Positions 42,449-52,830 of a DNA stretch of 64,000 bases are shown here, in pieces. The notes beneath the pieces are model-generated. The model was not told where the DNA came from, searched no databases, and saw only the letters and a program-made list of their open reading frames with translations. Origin of the DNA: Synergistales bacterium (GTDB lineage Bacteria; Synergistota; Synergistia; Synergistales; Aminithiophilaceae); assembly GCA_018433595.1 (NCBI GenBank), contig JAHDQY010000005.1:1-64000 (forward strand), in the 5' to 3' direction. The translations under genes and the position numbers were made by a program. Positions within the stretch are counted from its first letter, which is position 1; each line of letters starts with the position of its first letter.

Positions 42449-42910
42449 TTAATGATGGTAATCCGTGCCAAGGCGGATCATGACGCTCCGATAGAGCTGC
42501 TCCAATAAAAAAAGAAGGGCCATCTCATGAGTCAGAGTCATGGCAGAAAGGGAAAGAAGGTCATCAGCCCTGCTCTTAACATCCTCTCCGACGCCGAAAG
42601 GTCCTCCCACGACGAAGACCAGTTTACCCGACGCACCTTCGAGACGATCGTAAAACCACCGGGAAAAGGCAGGGCTGTCCATTGACTGCCCTTTTTCGTT
42701 AAGAAGGATCACCCGATCCCTCTCGCCCAAAGCCTTGGAGATTCGCTGCGTTGAGCTCTCCCGGCTGCCTTCATCTGTAAGCCCCTTTGCTTCGGGGAGA
42801 TAAATCAGTTCGACGGCAACGTGTCGATTGACTCGTCTAAGATACTTTTTGACACCTTCGACGATAAAAGATTCTTTGGGTTTTCCCACAACGAGCAGCT
42901 TCAACTTCAT
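42449..42910 (-). CDS. rlmH: 23S rRNA pseudouridine-1915 N3-methyltransferase RlmH
   Basis: 153 residues, SPOUT methyltransferase. The SAM-binding knot is visible: LVFVVGGPFGVGEDVKSRAD and LSLSAMTLTHEMALLFLLEQLYRS. The ATG at 42910 overlaps the stop of the DUF951 gene as ATGA, fixing the start at the usual family length; the longer open frame is an artefact. Confidence 0.95.
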   Translation of the reverse strand: MKLKLLVVGKPKESFIVEGVKKYLRRVNRHVAVELIYLPEAKGLTDEGSRESSTQRISKALGERDRVILLNEKGQSMDSPAFSRWFYDRLEGASGKLVFVVGGPFGVGEDVKSRADDLLSLSAMTLTHEMALLFLLEQLYRSVMIRLGTDYHH

Positions 42911-43101
42911 GAATTTTCTACCTTCGTTGCCATCTTCCGGAGAAGAAGAGGCTCCATCAGGAGCCTCCTTCCGCAACCCAGACACTCGATCTCGATTTCA
43001 GCTCCGAGACGGAGGATTTTCCAGAGCCTGTTTCCGCAGGGATGCGTTTTCCGAAGGCGAAGCACCATTCCCGGCTCCAAGCGCTCGTCCATCAGAGGCA
43101 A
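42907..43101 (-). CDS. DUF951 small zinc-binding-like protein
   Basis: 64 residues. The DUF951 pattern is clear: LRKTHPCGNRLWKILRLGAEIEI followed by CLGCGRRLLM. The CG and CLGCG cysteines could bind zinc. Starts at a TTG with GGAGGG 9 bases upstream. In many Firmicutes this family sits near ychF or rpsF; here it is coupled to rlmH. Function unknown. Confidence 0.85.
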   Translation of the reverse strand: MPLMDERLEPGMVLRLRKTHPCGNRLWKILRLGAEIEIECLGCGRRLLMEPLLLRKMATKVENS

Positions 43102-43144
43102 GGGGAATCACCCTCCTTCAAGGCCACCAGGAAAAGCACCTCTT

Positions 43145-44872
43145 CTATTCCCGAGGAGAATAGAGTCCCAGGCGCGTAGCGACGACAAGGAGGACGAAAA
43201 AGGGCAGCCGGCTCACACGGCGGAAGCGCCACGGCTCCTGAATTGCCCGATAAAGCCATTCTAATCCGAGATGCTGCCAAGTCTGGGGGGCACGTCGAAG
43301 GTTGCCGGAAAGCACATCGAAAGAGCCGCCGACACCCACGAAAACCATGGGTTTCAGCCGATCCCGATTTCTTGCGATCCAAGCCTCCTGGCGCGGAACT
43401 CCGAGCCCGACAAATACCACCCGGGCACCGGACCGGCTCAAAGCATCGGCAAGAGGCGCCTCGTCATCTTCTCCGAAATAGCCATCCCTGGCGCCGCGGA
43501 CATCAAGGCCGGGATAGCGCTCCGCAAGTCTTGATGCGGCCTCTTCCGCCACGCCGGCCCTGCCGCCGAGGAAAAAGACGGGAATAGCCTCAGCCGCCGC
43601 CGAACGGCAGAACTGCTCCAGGAAATCAACTCCTGTGATTCGCTGCTGGACAGGCCGTCCTAAAAAACGCAGAGCCCAGACAAGACCGTGCCCATCAGGC
43701 AAAACAAGGGAAGCCTGCTTTACCCATTCCCTAAAGGTTTTGTCCTGAGCCGTCCGCAAGGCCGAAAGAGCGTCAAGAGTGAGGATATGCTCCGACCCCG
43801 TTCCAAAACGCGCCCAGGAGATAGCCCGGCCAAGGACAAAATGAAGAGAGACGTTATCGACCTCGACTCCCCAGATTTTCGGTTTTCTCTCAAGAGCGGA
43901 GCCTTTTTGGGAAAATGTCGCCTGGATCACGACAACAAGAAGGGCCGTCAAGAAAAGGCCGAAAAGGAGGTGCAGCGGAGGCGAGATCTCCATCTGAAGA
44001 AACGCGACAAATCCGCCCACAGCAGCACAAGTCGCCGATGTCAGACGAACGGCCTGCGGATGATCCATTCCTCGACCGACAAGGCGATGATAAAGAGAGA
44101 TCTCTCCTGCTCCGGCATGAGGGAGAAATCGCGAACAGGCGTTGAGAGAAATCTCGAGAAGCGGTAGAGCGAAGAGCCCCAAAGGCAGGACCATCAGAGC
44201 CGTAAAGGTGATTCCTTTGCTTACCCCCAAAATGGAAAGGCCCGCCAGAAAGACGCCCCAGAAACCTCGAAGCGGCTCCCCTAAAGTCCTGTAGCTATGG
44301 CCGTGGCGGCTCCAGAAAGCGACAAGAAGGGCCACGCCGCAAGCAGACAGGAAAAGAGCCTCCGGCAGATACTGGTCGCTGAAAGACGTGACGAGGAGCA
44401 TCAATGCCAGAGATACGGCCAGCATATGGCCTCCCAGTCCTCCCACACGATCAAGTTCTCTCAGGACGAAAGGGAACAACCCGACCCAGAGAGCCGTCGC
44501 CAAGACCGACTGAAAACGGGAAAGATAGTAAAAGGAACCGAAGGGAAGTCCGATAAAGTCGATACTCGGACCTTCCAGGGCAAGAAGCAGGCCGATCAGG
44601 AAATAGGCCGGCCAAAGGGGAACTTTGTAGACGGAAATCACAAGACCAAGCCCTGCGGCGAGGAACGCACAGAAAACGACTCCCTGGACGAGTACGTTGC
44701 TCGACCAAAGGCTTGCGACAGCCATGGAAAAGACAAGGCTCAGGTCCCGCAGATAATCATACTGCTCGGCCTCAAGATGCCTTTTAAGGCCTTTTTGTGC
44801 GAGAAGACAAACCAAAAACAGCTGGGCGGCGATAAAAACACCCACACGATAGCCGTCGAAAGCCATAGGCAC
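43145..44872 (-). CDS. Fusion of a WecA/TagO-like membrane domain and a WecG/TagA/CpsF glycosyltransferase
   Basis: 575 residues. From about residue 335 the protein is a complete GT26 enzyme: DALSALRTAQ, LPDGHGLVWALRFLGRP, RITGVDFLEQFC and FVGLGVPRQEAWIARN. It should transfer N-acetylmannosamine-type sugars to a polyprenyl-linked acceptor. The first 310 residues carry about ten membrane helices laid out like WecA/TagO, ending in the typical ISLYHRLVGRGMDHPQAVRL loop. The catalytic signatures are missing: NAFNLIDGLDGLA reads as ELDRVGGLGGH, and MGDSGS is replaced by LGEPLRG. The start is a GTG at 44872 with GAGGGGG 6 bases upstream. It likely acts in surface-polymer synthesis, with the membrane part serving as anchor or lipid-binding scaffold. 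Confidence 0.85.
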   Translation of the reverse strand: MPMAFDGYRVGVFIAAQLFLVCLLAQKGLKRHLEAEQYDYLRDLSLVFSMAVASLWSSNVLVQGVVFCAFLAAGLGLVISVYKVPLWPAYFLIGLLLALEGPSIDFIGLPFGSFYYLSRFQSVLATALWVGLFPFVLRELDRVGGLGGHMLAVSLALMLLVTSFSDQYLPEALFLSACGVALLVAFWSRHGHSYRTLGEPLRGFWGVFLAGLSILGVSKGITFTALMVLPLGLFALPLLEISLNACSRFLPHAGAGEISLYHRLVGRGMDHPQAVRLTSATCAAVGGFVAFLQMEISPPLHLLFGLFLTALLVVVIQATFSQKGSALERKPKIWGVEVDNVSLHFVLGRAISWARFGTGSEHILTLDALSALRTAQDKTFREWVKQASLVLPDGHGLVWALRFLGRPVQQRITGVDFLEQFCRSAAAEAIPVFFLGGRAGVAEEAASRLAERYPGLDVRGARDGYFGEDDEAPLADALSRSGARVVFVGLGVPRQEAWIARNRDRLKPMVFVGVGGSFDVLSGNLRRAPQTWQHLGLEWLYRAIQEPWRFRRVSRLPFFVLLVVATRLGLYSPRE

Positions 44873-44910
44873 TTGGCACCCCCTCTGCGGCAAAGATTGG
44901 TACGCGCTCA

Positions 44911-44962
44911 ACCTTTCGGCGGTTATTGTATCATGACCGAGCCATGATCGCCGCCTGAAAGG

Positions 44963-44963
<1 letters not shown>
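44911..44963. repeat. Long interrupted hairpin between serS and the TagA fusion gene
   Basis: Nested arms ACCTTTC/GAAAGGT, GGCGG/CCGCC and ATCATG/CATGAT around a seven-base loop. It begins at the serS stop codon. No U-run follows on the minus strand, so it could be a weak terminator, an RNA-processing site or an operator. Confidence 0.5.
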
Positions 44964-46252
<1,289 letters not shown>

Positions 46253-46738
46253 CTAGTCCTCCTCGGTTCTTTCCGAACGGATATTTCTTAAAAGGTCAGC
46301 CATTTCAAGAGCGGCCAAAGCGGCCTCCGCCCCCTTGTTTCCCGCCTTGCTACCGGCACGAAGAAGGGCCTGTTCCAGGTTATCGCAGGTAAGCACACCA
46401 AAGGCCACGGGGACCCGCTGATTGAGACCGATATAGGCGACTCCCTTGGAAACCTCAGCCGAGACATAGTCAAAATGGGGGGTATCGCCGCGAATAACGG
46501 CGCCGACAGCCACGATGGCGTCATAGCGCCCCGTCAGGGCGATCTCCTTCGCTGCCAGCGGGATCTCCCAGGCTCCCGGCACCCAACAGACATCGATATC
46601 CTGATGGCGCACGTCGTGACGGAGCAGGGCATCCTTTACTCCCTCAAGGAGACGGGACGAAACGAGGTCGTTGAATCGTGAGGCGACAACGGCGAAACGA
46701 AGGCCCGTTCCTACCAATTTCCCTTGAAAGACTTTCAT
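46253..46738 (-). CDS. ribH: 6,7-dimethyl-8-ribityllumazine synthase
   Basis: 161 residues. Conserved VVASRFNDLVSSRLLEG, WVPGAWEIPLAAKE, AVGAVIRGDTPHFDYVSAEVSKG and FGVLTCDNLEQAL identify lumazine synthase. The ATG at 46738 has GGGAGA upstream; six further upstream codons in the open frame are not needed. Condenses the RibA- and RibB-derived intermediates into lumazine, the substrate of RibE. Confidence 0.95.
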   Translation of the reverse strand: MKVFQGKLVGTGLRFAVVASRFNDLVSSRLLEGVKDALLRHDVRHQDIDVCWVPGAWEIPLAAKEIALTGRYDAIVAVGAVIRGDTPHFDYVSAEVSKGVAYIGLNQRVPVAFGVLTCDNLEQALLRAGSKAGNKGAEAALAALEMADLLRNIRSERTEED

Positions 46739-46790
46739 GACATCTTCTCCCTTCAAAAATCCCCGGGCAAACGGGCCTGACGGTTTTCCA

Positions 46791-48035
46791 TCAGCCCAGG
46801 ATATCTTTCAAATGGATCATATGCCCCAATTTTTCCCTTTTCGTATCAAGATAACGCTCGTTGTAGGGGTTGGCTTCGATCTCAATGGGTACGCGATCAG
46901 CGATATCGATCCCATAACCTTCAAGGCCGATGACCTTTCTCGGATTGTTCGTAAGCAGCCTCACGTGGCGCAGTCCCAGGTCGGCCATAATCTGGGCCCC
47001 GACACCGTAATCGCGAAGGTCAGGGGCAAAACCGAGAGCCACATTGGCCTCGACGGTATCGAGCCCCTTTTCCTGAAGTTCATAGGCCTTGAGTTTCGGC
47101 AGAAGTCCGATGCCACGTCCTTCTTGGCGCATGTAAATCAAAACGCCGCGTCCCTCCGCTTCAATCATCTTCATAGCTCGGTGAAGCTGAGGACCGCAAT
47201 CGCATCTCAGCGACCCGAAAACATCGCCGGTGAGACACTCCGAATGGACTCGCACCAGAACAGGAGCCTCGCCCGTAATATCCCCCTTGACGAGGACAAT
47301 ATGAAGATGGTCGCCAGCCTCATCAAGGATGAAGCGATAGGCGTGGGCGACGAAGTTCCCGTACTCCGTCGGAAGCTGAACGGTGGAGACGCGCTCGACG
47401 AGTCGGTCCCGGCGATGACGGTAGCGGATGAGGTCGGCGATGGAGACGATTTTGAGGCCATGTCTCTTCGCAAAAACGGCGAGATCGTTAAGCCTTGCCA
47501 TGGTCCCATCTTCGTTCATGACCTCGCAGATCACACCGGCAGGACGGAGGCCAGCCAGTCTGGCCAAATCCACAGCCGCCTCGGTGTGGCCGGCCCGTTT
47601 GAGCACTCCGCCGTTGCGAGCGATGAGAGGGAAAATATGACCCGGTCGGCGAAAGTCTTTCGATAAAGACGTGGGATCGGAAAGCAACTTGGCTGTCAGG
47701 GCACGTTCAGCGGCGGAGATTCCCGTCGTCGTCCCCTCGGCGGCATCAACGGAGACAGTGAAGGCTGTGCAGTGACGGTCGGTGTTTTTGTCGACCATGA
47801 GGCAGAGACCGAGGCGGCGGGCCTGATCTTCGGTAAGAGGAACGCAGACGAGCCCCCTTGCATAGGCGGCCATGAAGTTGATCGCCTCGGGGGTCACCTT
47901 TTCGGCGGCGATAACGAGATCTCCCTCGTTTTCCCGGTCCTCGTCGTCGACGACGACGATCATCTTACCCTGGGCAATATCGCCAAGGGCCTCCTCGATG
48001 GTACTGAAAAGAGCTTGCTCCGTCTGTTCTGACAA
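46791..48035 (-). CDS. ribBA: Bifunctional DHBP synthase / GTP cyclohydrolase II
   Basis: 414 residues. The RibB half has [19 protein letters not shown] (about 27-45) and [18 protein letters not shown]. The RibA half has the zinc-binding [21 protein letters not shown] (about 255-275) and [11 protein letters not shown]. It supplies both starting compounds of riboflavin. I start at the TTG at 48035, six bases after GGGAGGG; the longest frame would overlap ribE. Second-last gene of the rib cluster. Confidence 0.96.
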   Translation of the reverse strand: MSEQTEQALFSTIEEALGDIAQGKMIVVVDDEDRENEGDLVIAAEKVTPEAINFMAAYARGLVCVPLTEDQARRLGLCLMVDKNTDRHCTAFTVSVDAAEGTTTGISAAERALTAKLLSDPTSLSKDFRRPGHIFPLIARNGGVLKRAGHTEAAVDLARLAGLRPAGVICEVMNEDGTMARLNDLAVFAKRHGLKIVSIADLIRYRHRRDRLVERVSTVQLPTEYGNFVAHAYRFILDEAGDHLHIVLVKGDITGEAPVLVRVHSECLTGDVFGSLRCDCGPQLHRAMKMIEAEGRGVLIYMRQEGRGIGLLPKLKAYELQEKGLDTVEANVALGFAPDLRDYGVGAQIMADLGLRHVRLLTNNPRKVIGLEGYGIDIADRVPIEIEANPYNERYLDTKREKLGHMIHLKDILG

Positions 48036-48055
48036 ATTGATCCCTCCCGGGGGTT

Positions 48056-48721
48056 CTAGGGAAGCCAACCCAGCTCACGCAATCTATCCGCCGTCAGAGA
48101 AGAAGCCGCTTGACGTCCTTCGTCACCCTTCTGGCGGGCCCCAAGCATGCGGCGCACATATTTGGCCAGAATATCGGTCTCGATGTTGACTTTCTTTCCG
48201 GGGACAAGATCACCGATCGTCGTCTCCGCCTGGGTCGTCGGAATGAGACCGACGGAAAACCCCCCCTTGTCAACATCAATGACGGTCAGGCTGACGCCGT
48301 CGACGGCTACAGAGCCCTTGGGAACAATCTCCGGAAGCGTCTCCGCCTTGAGGTCAACCCAAAGGCGAGCCGCAGCGCCTCCTCTTTCGAAACGACGCAC
48401 GACTCCGACGGAATCGACGTGACCCTGGACAATGTGGCCATCAAGACGTCCTTGAAGCGAAAGAGCCCGCTCCAGATTAACCCGTTCACCCACGCTGATT
48501 TCACTCAAGCGGGTTCGGCGGACCGTCTCCGGCATCATCTCCGCTGTGAATCGCGATGTTCCCCGATTCGTCACGGTAAGACAGGCGCCGCATACGGCTA
48601 CGGATTCCCCGAAACAAAGATGAGGCGATATTACTGGCGCCTCGACTTCGAGGAGAACGATATCAAAGTGGGTCCGGACAGAAAGGACCCGCCCCACCTC
48701 TTCAATCAGGCCGGTGAACAT
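48056..48721 (-). CDS. ribE: Riboflavin synthase alpha subunit
   Basis: 221 residues with the two repeated lumazine-binding barrels: [22 protein letters not shown] and [26 protein letters not shown]. Dismutates lumazine to riboflavin. The ATG overlaps the end of ribD by 16 bases, so the two are coupled. Confidence 0.96.
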   Translation of the reverse strand: MFTGLIEEVGRVLSVRTHFDIVLLEVEAPVISPHLCFGESVAVCGACLTVTNRGTSRFTAEMMPETVRRTRLSEISVGERVNLERALSLQGRLDGHIVQGHVDSVGVVRRFERGGAAARLWVDLKAETLPEIVPKGSVAVDGVSLTVIDVDKGGFSVGLIPTTQAETTIGDLVPGKKVNIETDILAKYVRRMLGARQKGDEGRQAASSLTADRLRELGWLP

Positions 48722-49809
48722 GGCATCGCCTCCAGCCAGAGGTCACCGTCGACCTGCCTTATTGTAGCAGCCTTGAGCGTGATGGCCTCCCCCATGTGGC
48801 GGAGTCGTAAATTTCCGGTCAGGGGGATACCCCTGCCCAGGAATTTCGGAGCCAGGAAAAGAGAAACCTCGTCAACGGCTCCTTCTTCAATGAAGGATTG
48901 AATAATGGAAGCGCCGCCCTCGACAAGAAGCCGCAGAACTCCTCGGGCGGCAAGGAGAGCGAAAACAGCGTCAAGGTCGGGATGTTCATCGGAACTGTCA
49001 AGAAGAACCACTTCAGCCCCCGCCTTGCGGAGATCGTCTGCCCGATGCGAGGGGCTGCCGCTCTTTCCGATGATCAGGCAGCAGCCATCGCCGATCACCT
49101 TGGCATGAGGCGGCGTGCGCAGGCTGCCGTCGAGAACGACCCGGAGAGGAGACTGTCCGGAGACGAGACGAACCGTCAGTTCCGGATCGTCTTTAAGAAC
49201 TGTCCCCACCCCGACAAGGATCGCATCGTTCTCTGCCCGAAGGAGATGGGCTTTGCTGCGGGAAAGAGTCCCGCTGATCCATCGGCTTTCACCGTCGGCA
49301 AGAGCGAGAGAACCGTCGAGACTCAAGGCGGCCTTAACCGTCACCCAGGGACGGCCTCCCGTCATGACCGAGACGAAGCCCCGGTTCAGGTGGAGACATT
49401 CCTTTTCCAGCACCCCTGAAATGACATCGACACCGGCGCGCCGGAAAATCTCGACACCCCCTCCGTCAACACAGGGATTGGGGTCTCTCATGCCGATGAC
49501 AACTCGGCTGATCCCCGCCTCAACCAGCCGAGGGGCACAAGGCGGTGTTTTGCCCTGATGGCAGCAGGGTTCGAGATTGACGATCGCCGTCGCCCCACGG
49601 GCAAGCTCGCCGGCCCGCTCCAGGGCCTTAACTTCGGCATGGGCCCCCCCGAAACGCCGATGATAGCCCCAGCCGAGAACTTTCTCCTTCTCCTCGTCAA
49701 CAATCACACATCCGACTTTCGGATTGGGACTGGTAAATCCCGTCCCCCTCTCGGCAAGGCTGAGAGCCATCCGCATATAATGTTCGTAGATTTCCTGCTT
49801 ACGAATCAC
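48706..49809 (-). CDS. ribD: Bifunctional pyrimidine deaminase / reductase RibD
   Basis: 367 residues. The zinc deaminase domain has GAHAEVKALE and NLEPCCHQGKTPPC. The reductase domain starts near 145 (RPWVTVKAALSLDGSLAL) with WISGTLSRSKAHLLRAENDAILVG and LLVEGGASIIQSFIEEG. Starts with GTG overlapping the uvrC stop (GTGTGA); GGGAGG lies just upstream. No FMN riboswitch is seen before it, because the upstream bases are uvrC coding sequence. Confidence 0.95.
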   Translation of the reverse strand: MIRKQEIYEHYMRMALSLAERGTGFTSPNPKVGCVIVDEEKEKVLGWGYHRRFGGAHAEVKALERAGELARGATAIVNLEPCCHQGKTPPCAPRLVEAGISRVVIGMRDPNPCVDGGGVEIFRRAGVDVISGVLEKECLHLNRGFVSVMTGGRPWVTVKAALSLDGSLALADGESRWISGTLSRSKAHLLRAENDAILVGVGTVLKDDPELTVRLVSGQSPLRVVLDGSLRTPPHAKVIGDGCCLIIGKSGSPSHRADDLRKAGAEVVLLDSSDEHPDLDAVFALLAARGVLRLLVEGGASIIQSFIEEGAVDEVSLFLAPKFLGRGIPLTGNLRLRHMGEAITLKAATIRQVDGDLWLEAMPCSPA

Positions 49810-51263
49810 ACTGTTTCCTCCCTCAACGTCTCAATGATCCTTCGGGCTGTTTCTGGACCTATTCCTGGAAGAGCCATCAACTCCTCCAGTCCCAGGGAGG
49901 CGATTTTCTGCACGCTGCCGAAACGGGTCAACAGCAGCGCTGCACGTTTTTTACCGACCCCTGGGATCTCTTCAAGAATGGATCGCCGGAGTCTCCGGTC
50001 CCGACCGCGGCGATGACTGGAAAGAGCGAAACGATGGCTCTCGTCGCGGACGCGCTGAAGCAGGTGTAACGCCCTGTCGCTTCGAGGCAGCTCCAGAGGC
50101 TGCTCTCTCCCTGGGAGGAAAACCTGCTCTTCCCTTTTCGCCAGGGCCGCAACGGGAAGTTCGTCAAGCCCAAGGGCAGTCAGAGCCCTGGCGGCAAACT
50201 CCAGCTGAATGGGACCGCCATCGATAAGGACGAGCTGCGGAAGAGGTTCCTCGCCTTCCAGCACGCGGCGATAACGACGGGTGACAACCTCTTCAAGAGC
50301 CCGGAAATCATCGATGCCCTCCAATGATTTTACGGCAAATCGGCGATAGAGCGAGAGATTGGGCAGACCCTGCTCGAATACGACAGCGACACCGTAGGTC
50401 TCTTTCCCGGAAAAATGGGAGATATCGAAACCGTCGATCCGCCAAGGGATCGTCGGGAGCTCCAGAATCTCCTGAAGGCGGAGAAGAACGGCCCAAGTCT
50501 CTCGGTCGAGGTCATGGCTCAATGTCGACGAAAGCCTCTGGCGGGAAAGGCGCCAAAGGGAGCGGATTGTATCCCGAAGCCGAGCGGCCTCCTCGAAGGC
50601 CAGATCAGCGGCGGCGCGATCCATGCGCCGCCTCAGGCGTTCGACGAGATCGGCGGCGCTACCCTGAAGCAGAAGCAGGACATCGGCGACCCTTTCTCCA
50701 TACTCGGCTTCCGTCGTCAAGCCGGCACAGGCGCCGCTGCACCGCCCCAAGGAGTAGCGCACGCAAGGGCGCTCCCTTACGGGGCCTTTCGAGAGGTCAC
50801 TCTTGCAGGTCCGGAGCGGGAAATGCCGCTCAATCAGCCGAAGAAGCTGCCTCAGATCGCCCACGCGGGTGAAGGGACCGACGTAATGGGAGCCGTCGAC
50901 CGTTTTGTGACGGGTGATCTCGAGCCGTGGGAAAGCCTCATTCGTGATCTTCAGGTAGGGGTAACGCTCCCCCATCTTAAGCTCGACATTGAAGAAAGGC
51001 TGATACTTTTTGATCAGCCTGGATTCGACAATGAGAGCTTCAGCCTCACTCTCGGTCCGGATGAAGGAAAGATCTCCGATCGAATCGACGAGCTTTCGAA
51101 GGCGGGGCGAGGCAAAACCGCCGTGACGGAAGTAGGAGGAAACCCGCTTCTTCAAGGATTTGGCCTTGCCTACGTAAAGGACCGCCCCCTCGTCGTCGTG
51201 AAAGATATAGACGCCGGGGCGGTTGGGCAATTTTCTGACTTTCTCCTGGAGCTCCTTTTTCAA
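49806..51263 (-). CDS. uvrC: UvrC excinuclease subunit, compact form
   Basis: 485 residues, against about 590-620 in most bacteria. The GIY-YIG domain (RPGVYIFHDDEGAVLYVGKAKSLKKR), cysteine motif (RPCVRYSLGRCSGACAG) and UVR motif (AAADLAFEEAARLRDTIRSL, about 218-238) are intact. The RNase H-like nuclease residues are also present (DISH near 281, LIDGGPIQL, RDESHRFA) and a tandem helix-hairpin-helix closes the protein. The shortening lies between the UVR motif and DISH: about 40 residues instead of about 150. TTG at 51263 with AAGGTGA upstream is preferred to the GTG three codons earlier. First gene of the rib-serS unit, divergent from cysS. Confidence 0.93.
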   Translation of the reverse strand: MKKELQEKVRKLPNRPGVYIFHDDEGAVLYVGKAKSLKKRVSSYFRHGGFASPRLRKLVDSIGDLSFIRTESEAEALIVESRLIKKYQPFFNVELKMGERYPYLKITNEAFPRLEITRHKTVDGSHYVGPFTRVGDLRQLLRLIERHFPLRTCKSDLSKGPVRERPCVRYSLGRCSGACAGLTTEAEYGERVADVLLLLQGSAADLVERLRRRMDRAAADLAFEEAARLRDTIRSLWRLSRQRLSSTLSHDLDRETWAVLLRLQEILELPTIPWRIDGFDISHFSGKETYGVAVVFEQGLPNLSLYRRFAVKSLEGIDDFRALEEVVTRRYRRVLEGEEPLPQLVLIDGGPIQLEFAARALTALGLDELPVAALAKREEQVFLPGREQPLELPRSDRALHLLQRVRDESHRFALSSHRRGRDRRLRRSILEEIPGVGKKRAALLLTRFGSVQKIASLGLEELMALPGIGPETARRIIETLREETV

Positions 51264-51361
51264 GGCGATCACCTTGGCAAAAGAAATCGGGCCATTTGCA
51301 AGAGGACCTGAATGCTATAGGATATCATAGGCCTCATTCAAGAAAGGGGGAGCTTTGAGCC

Positions 51362-52765
51362 ATGACTCTTCGCCTTTACAACGACCTGACTCGCAAAAAA
51401 GAGCCCTTCGTCCCCATCAGAGAGGGGGAAGTGGCCTTTTACGTCTGCGGCCCCACCGTTTACGACTACTTCCATATCGGCAACGCCAGACCGTTCATCG
51501 TCTTCGACGTTCTCAGACGCTATATGGAACACCTTGGTTACCGCGTCACGTATGTCCAGAACTTCACCGACATCGATGACAAGATGATCAACCGCGCCCA
51601 TGAGATGGGCATCTCCGTCCAAGAACTGGCCGAACGCTTCATCAGCGCCTACAGGGAGGACGCCGAGGCTTTGGGTGTACGCCGTCCGACCCACAGCCCT
51701 CGGGCGACTCACCATATCGACGACATCATTGCCCTCATCAAGCGCCTTGTCGAGAAGAAGCACGCCTACGTTGTCGACGGCGACGTCTATTTTGACGTGC
51801 AGAGCTTTCCCGATTACGGGAAACTCTCGCAGCAAAGCCTCGAAGATCTTCAGTCGGGAGCCCGCGTCGATATCGACATTCGGAAAAAACACCCTCTCGA
51901 CTTCGCTCTCTGGAAAGCCGAGAAACCGGGGGAACCCTCATGGGAGAGCCCCTGGGGACGAGGCCGGCCCGGCTGGCACATCGAATGCAGCGCCATGTCG
52001 ACAGCCATGCTCGGCCCCACCCTGGATATCCATGCCGGAGGAAGCGACCTCATCTTCCCCCATCACGAAAACGAGATCGCCCAGGCCGAAGCAGCCACGG
52101 GAATGCCTTTCGTCCGCTACTGGATCCATAACGGTTATCTCATGATCGACCAGGAAAAAATGTCCAAATCTCTTGGCAATTTCCTCACAGCAAGGGCGGC
52201 TCGGGGAAAATATCCGCCTCTTGCGATTCGGCTTTTCATGCTCAGTGCCCACTACCGCTCACCCATCAATTTTTCCGAGGAAGGCCTTCTCCAGGCCAAA
52301 AGCGCCGCCGAAAGACTCCGTAACTGCTCGCTCGAGCTGGACGAAGCCCTTCGCGGAAAGACGGCTTCCGGCCATTCTCCCCTCGTTGAAGAAATCGCAG
52401 GCCACCGACAGGCTTTCATGGCACAAATGGATGATGATTTCAATACCGCAGGTGCCCTGGGCTCCCTTTTTGAAACCGTTCGAGCCGTCAACGGCCATAT
52501 CAAGGAAGAACTCCTTCCCTCCAGAGCGGGACTGGAAGCGGCAAGGCGATTCCTTGATGAGGCCGAAGAGGTCATGGGCGTCATCAAGGCCCCCGTCGCT
52601 GATGACCCCGACCGGGAGCGGATCGAGAGACTCATTGCTGAACGCGATGAGGCCAGAAAAGTGAAGGATTTCACCCGGGCCGATGCACTTCGCGATGCCC
52701 TCGCCAGCGAAGGAATCATTCTCGAAGACGGCAGTCAGGGGACACGCTGGAAACGGGAAATCTAG
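51362..52765 (+). CDS. cysS: Cysteinyl-tRNA synthetase
   Basis: 467 residues, class I monomer. Zinc ligands begin with YVCGPTVYDYFHIGNARPF (containing HIGN), continuing with WHIECSAM and FPHHENE. KMSKSLGNF is near 266. The C-terminal DALR-type domain has the usual DDDFNTAGALGSLF. GGGGGAG lies 9 bases before the ATG. Single-gene unit ending at a 21-base palindrome. Confidence 0.97.
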   Translation: MTLRLYNDLTRKKEPFVPIREGEVAFYVCGPTVYDYFHIGNARPFIVFDVLRRYMEHLGYRVTYVQNFTDIDDKMINRAHEMGISVQELAERFISAYREDAEALGVRRPTHSPRATHHIDDIIALIKRLVEKKHAYVVDGDVYFDVQSFPDYGKLSQQSLEDLQSGARVDIDIRKKHPLDFALWKAEKPGEPSWESPWGRGRPGWHIECSAMSTAMLGPTLDIHAGGSDLIFPHHENEIAQAEAATGMPFVRYWIHNGYLMIDQEKMSKSLGNFLTARAARGKYPPLAIRLFMLSAHYRSPINFSEEGLLQAKSAAERLRNCSLELDEALRGKTASGHSPLVEEIAGHRQAFMAQMDDDFNTAGALGSLFETVRAVNGHIKEELLPSRAGLEAARRFLDEAEEVMGVIKAPVADDPDRERIERLIAERDEARKVKDFTRADALRDALASEGIILEDGSQGTRWKREI

Positions 52766-52785
52766 CTGATCCGACAGGCGATGCC

Positions 52786-52830
52786 AGGTAATGGAGAGCC
52801 CCCTCGAAACGAGGGGGCTCTCCATTACCT
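52786..52830. terminator. Bidirectional 21-base perfect palindromic hairpin between cysS and the 136-residue gene
   Basis: AGGTAATGGAGAGCCCCCTCG and its exact complement flank an AAA loop. The right arm overlaps the stop codon of the convergent minus-strand gene. No U-run follows on either strand, but the stem is very stable. It probably separates the convergent units. Confidence 0.7.

Noticed and set aside
44930-44948. Promoter for the TagA fusion inside the serS-TagA hairpin
   Set aside because: A TACAAT box is present on the minus strand but no acceptable -35 lies 16-18 bases upstream.
49806-49830. FMN riboswitch before ribD
   Set aside because: The region upstream of ribD is coding sequence of uvrC and lacks the conserved RFN segments.
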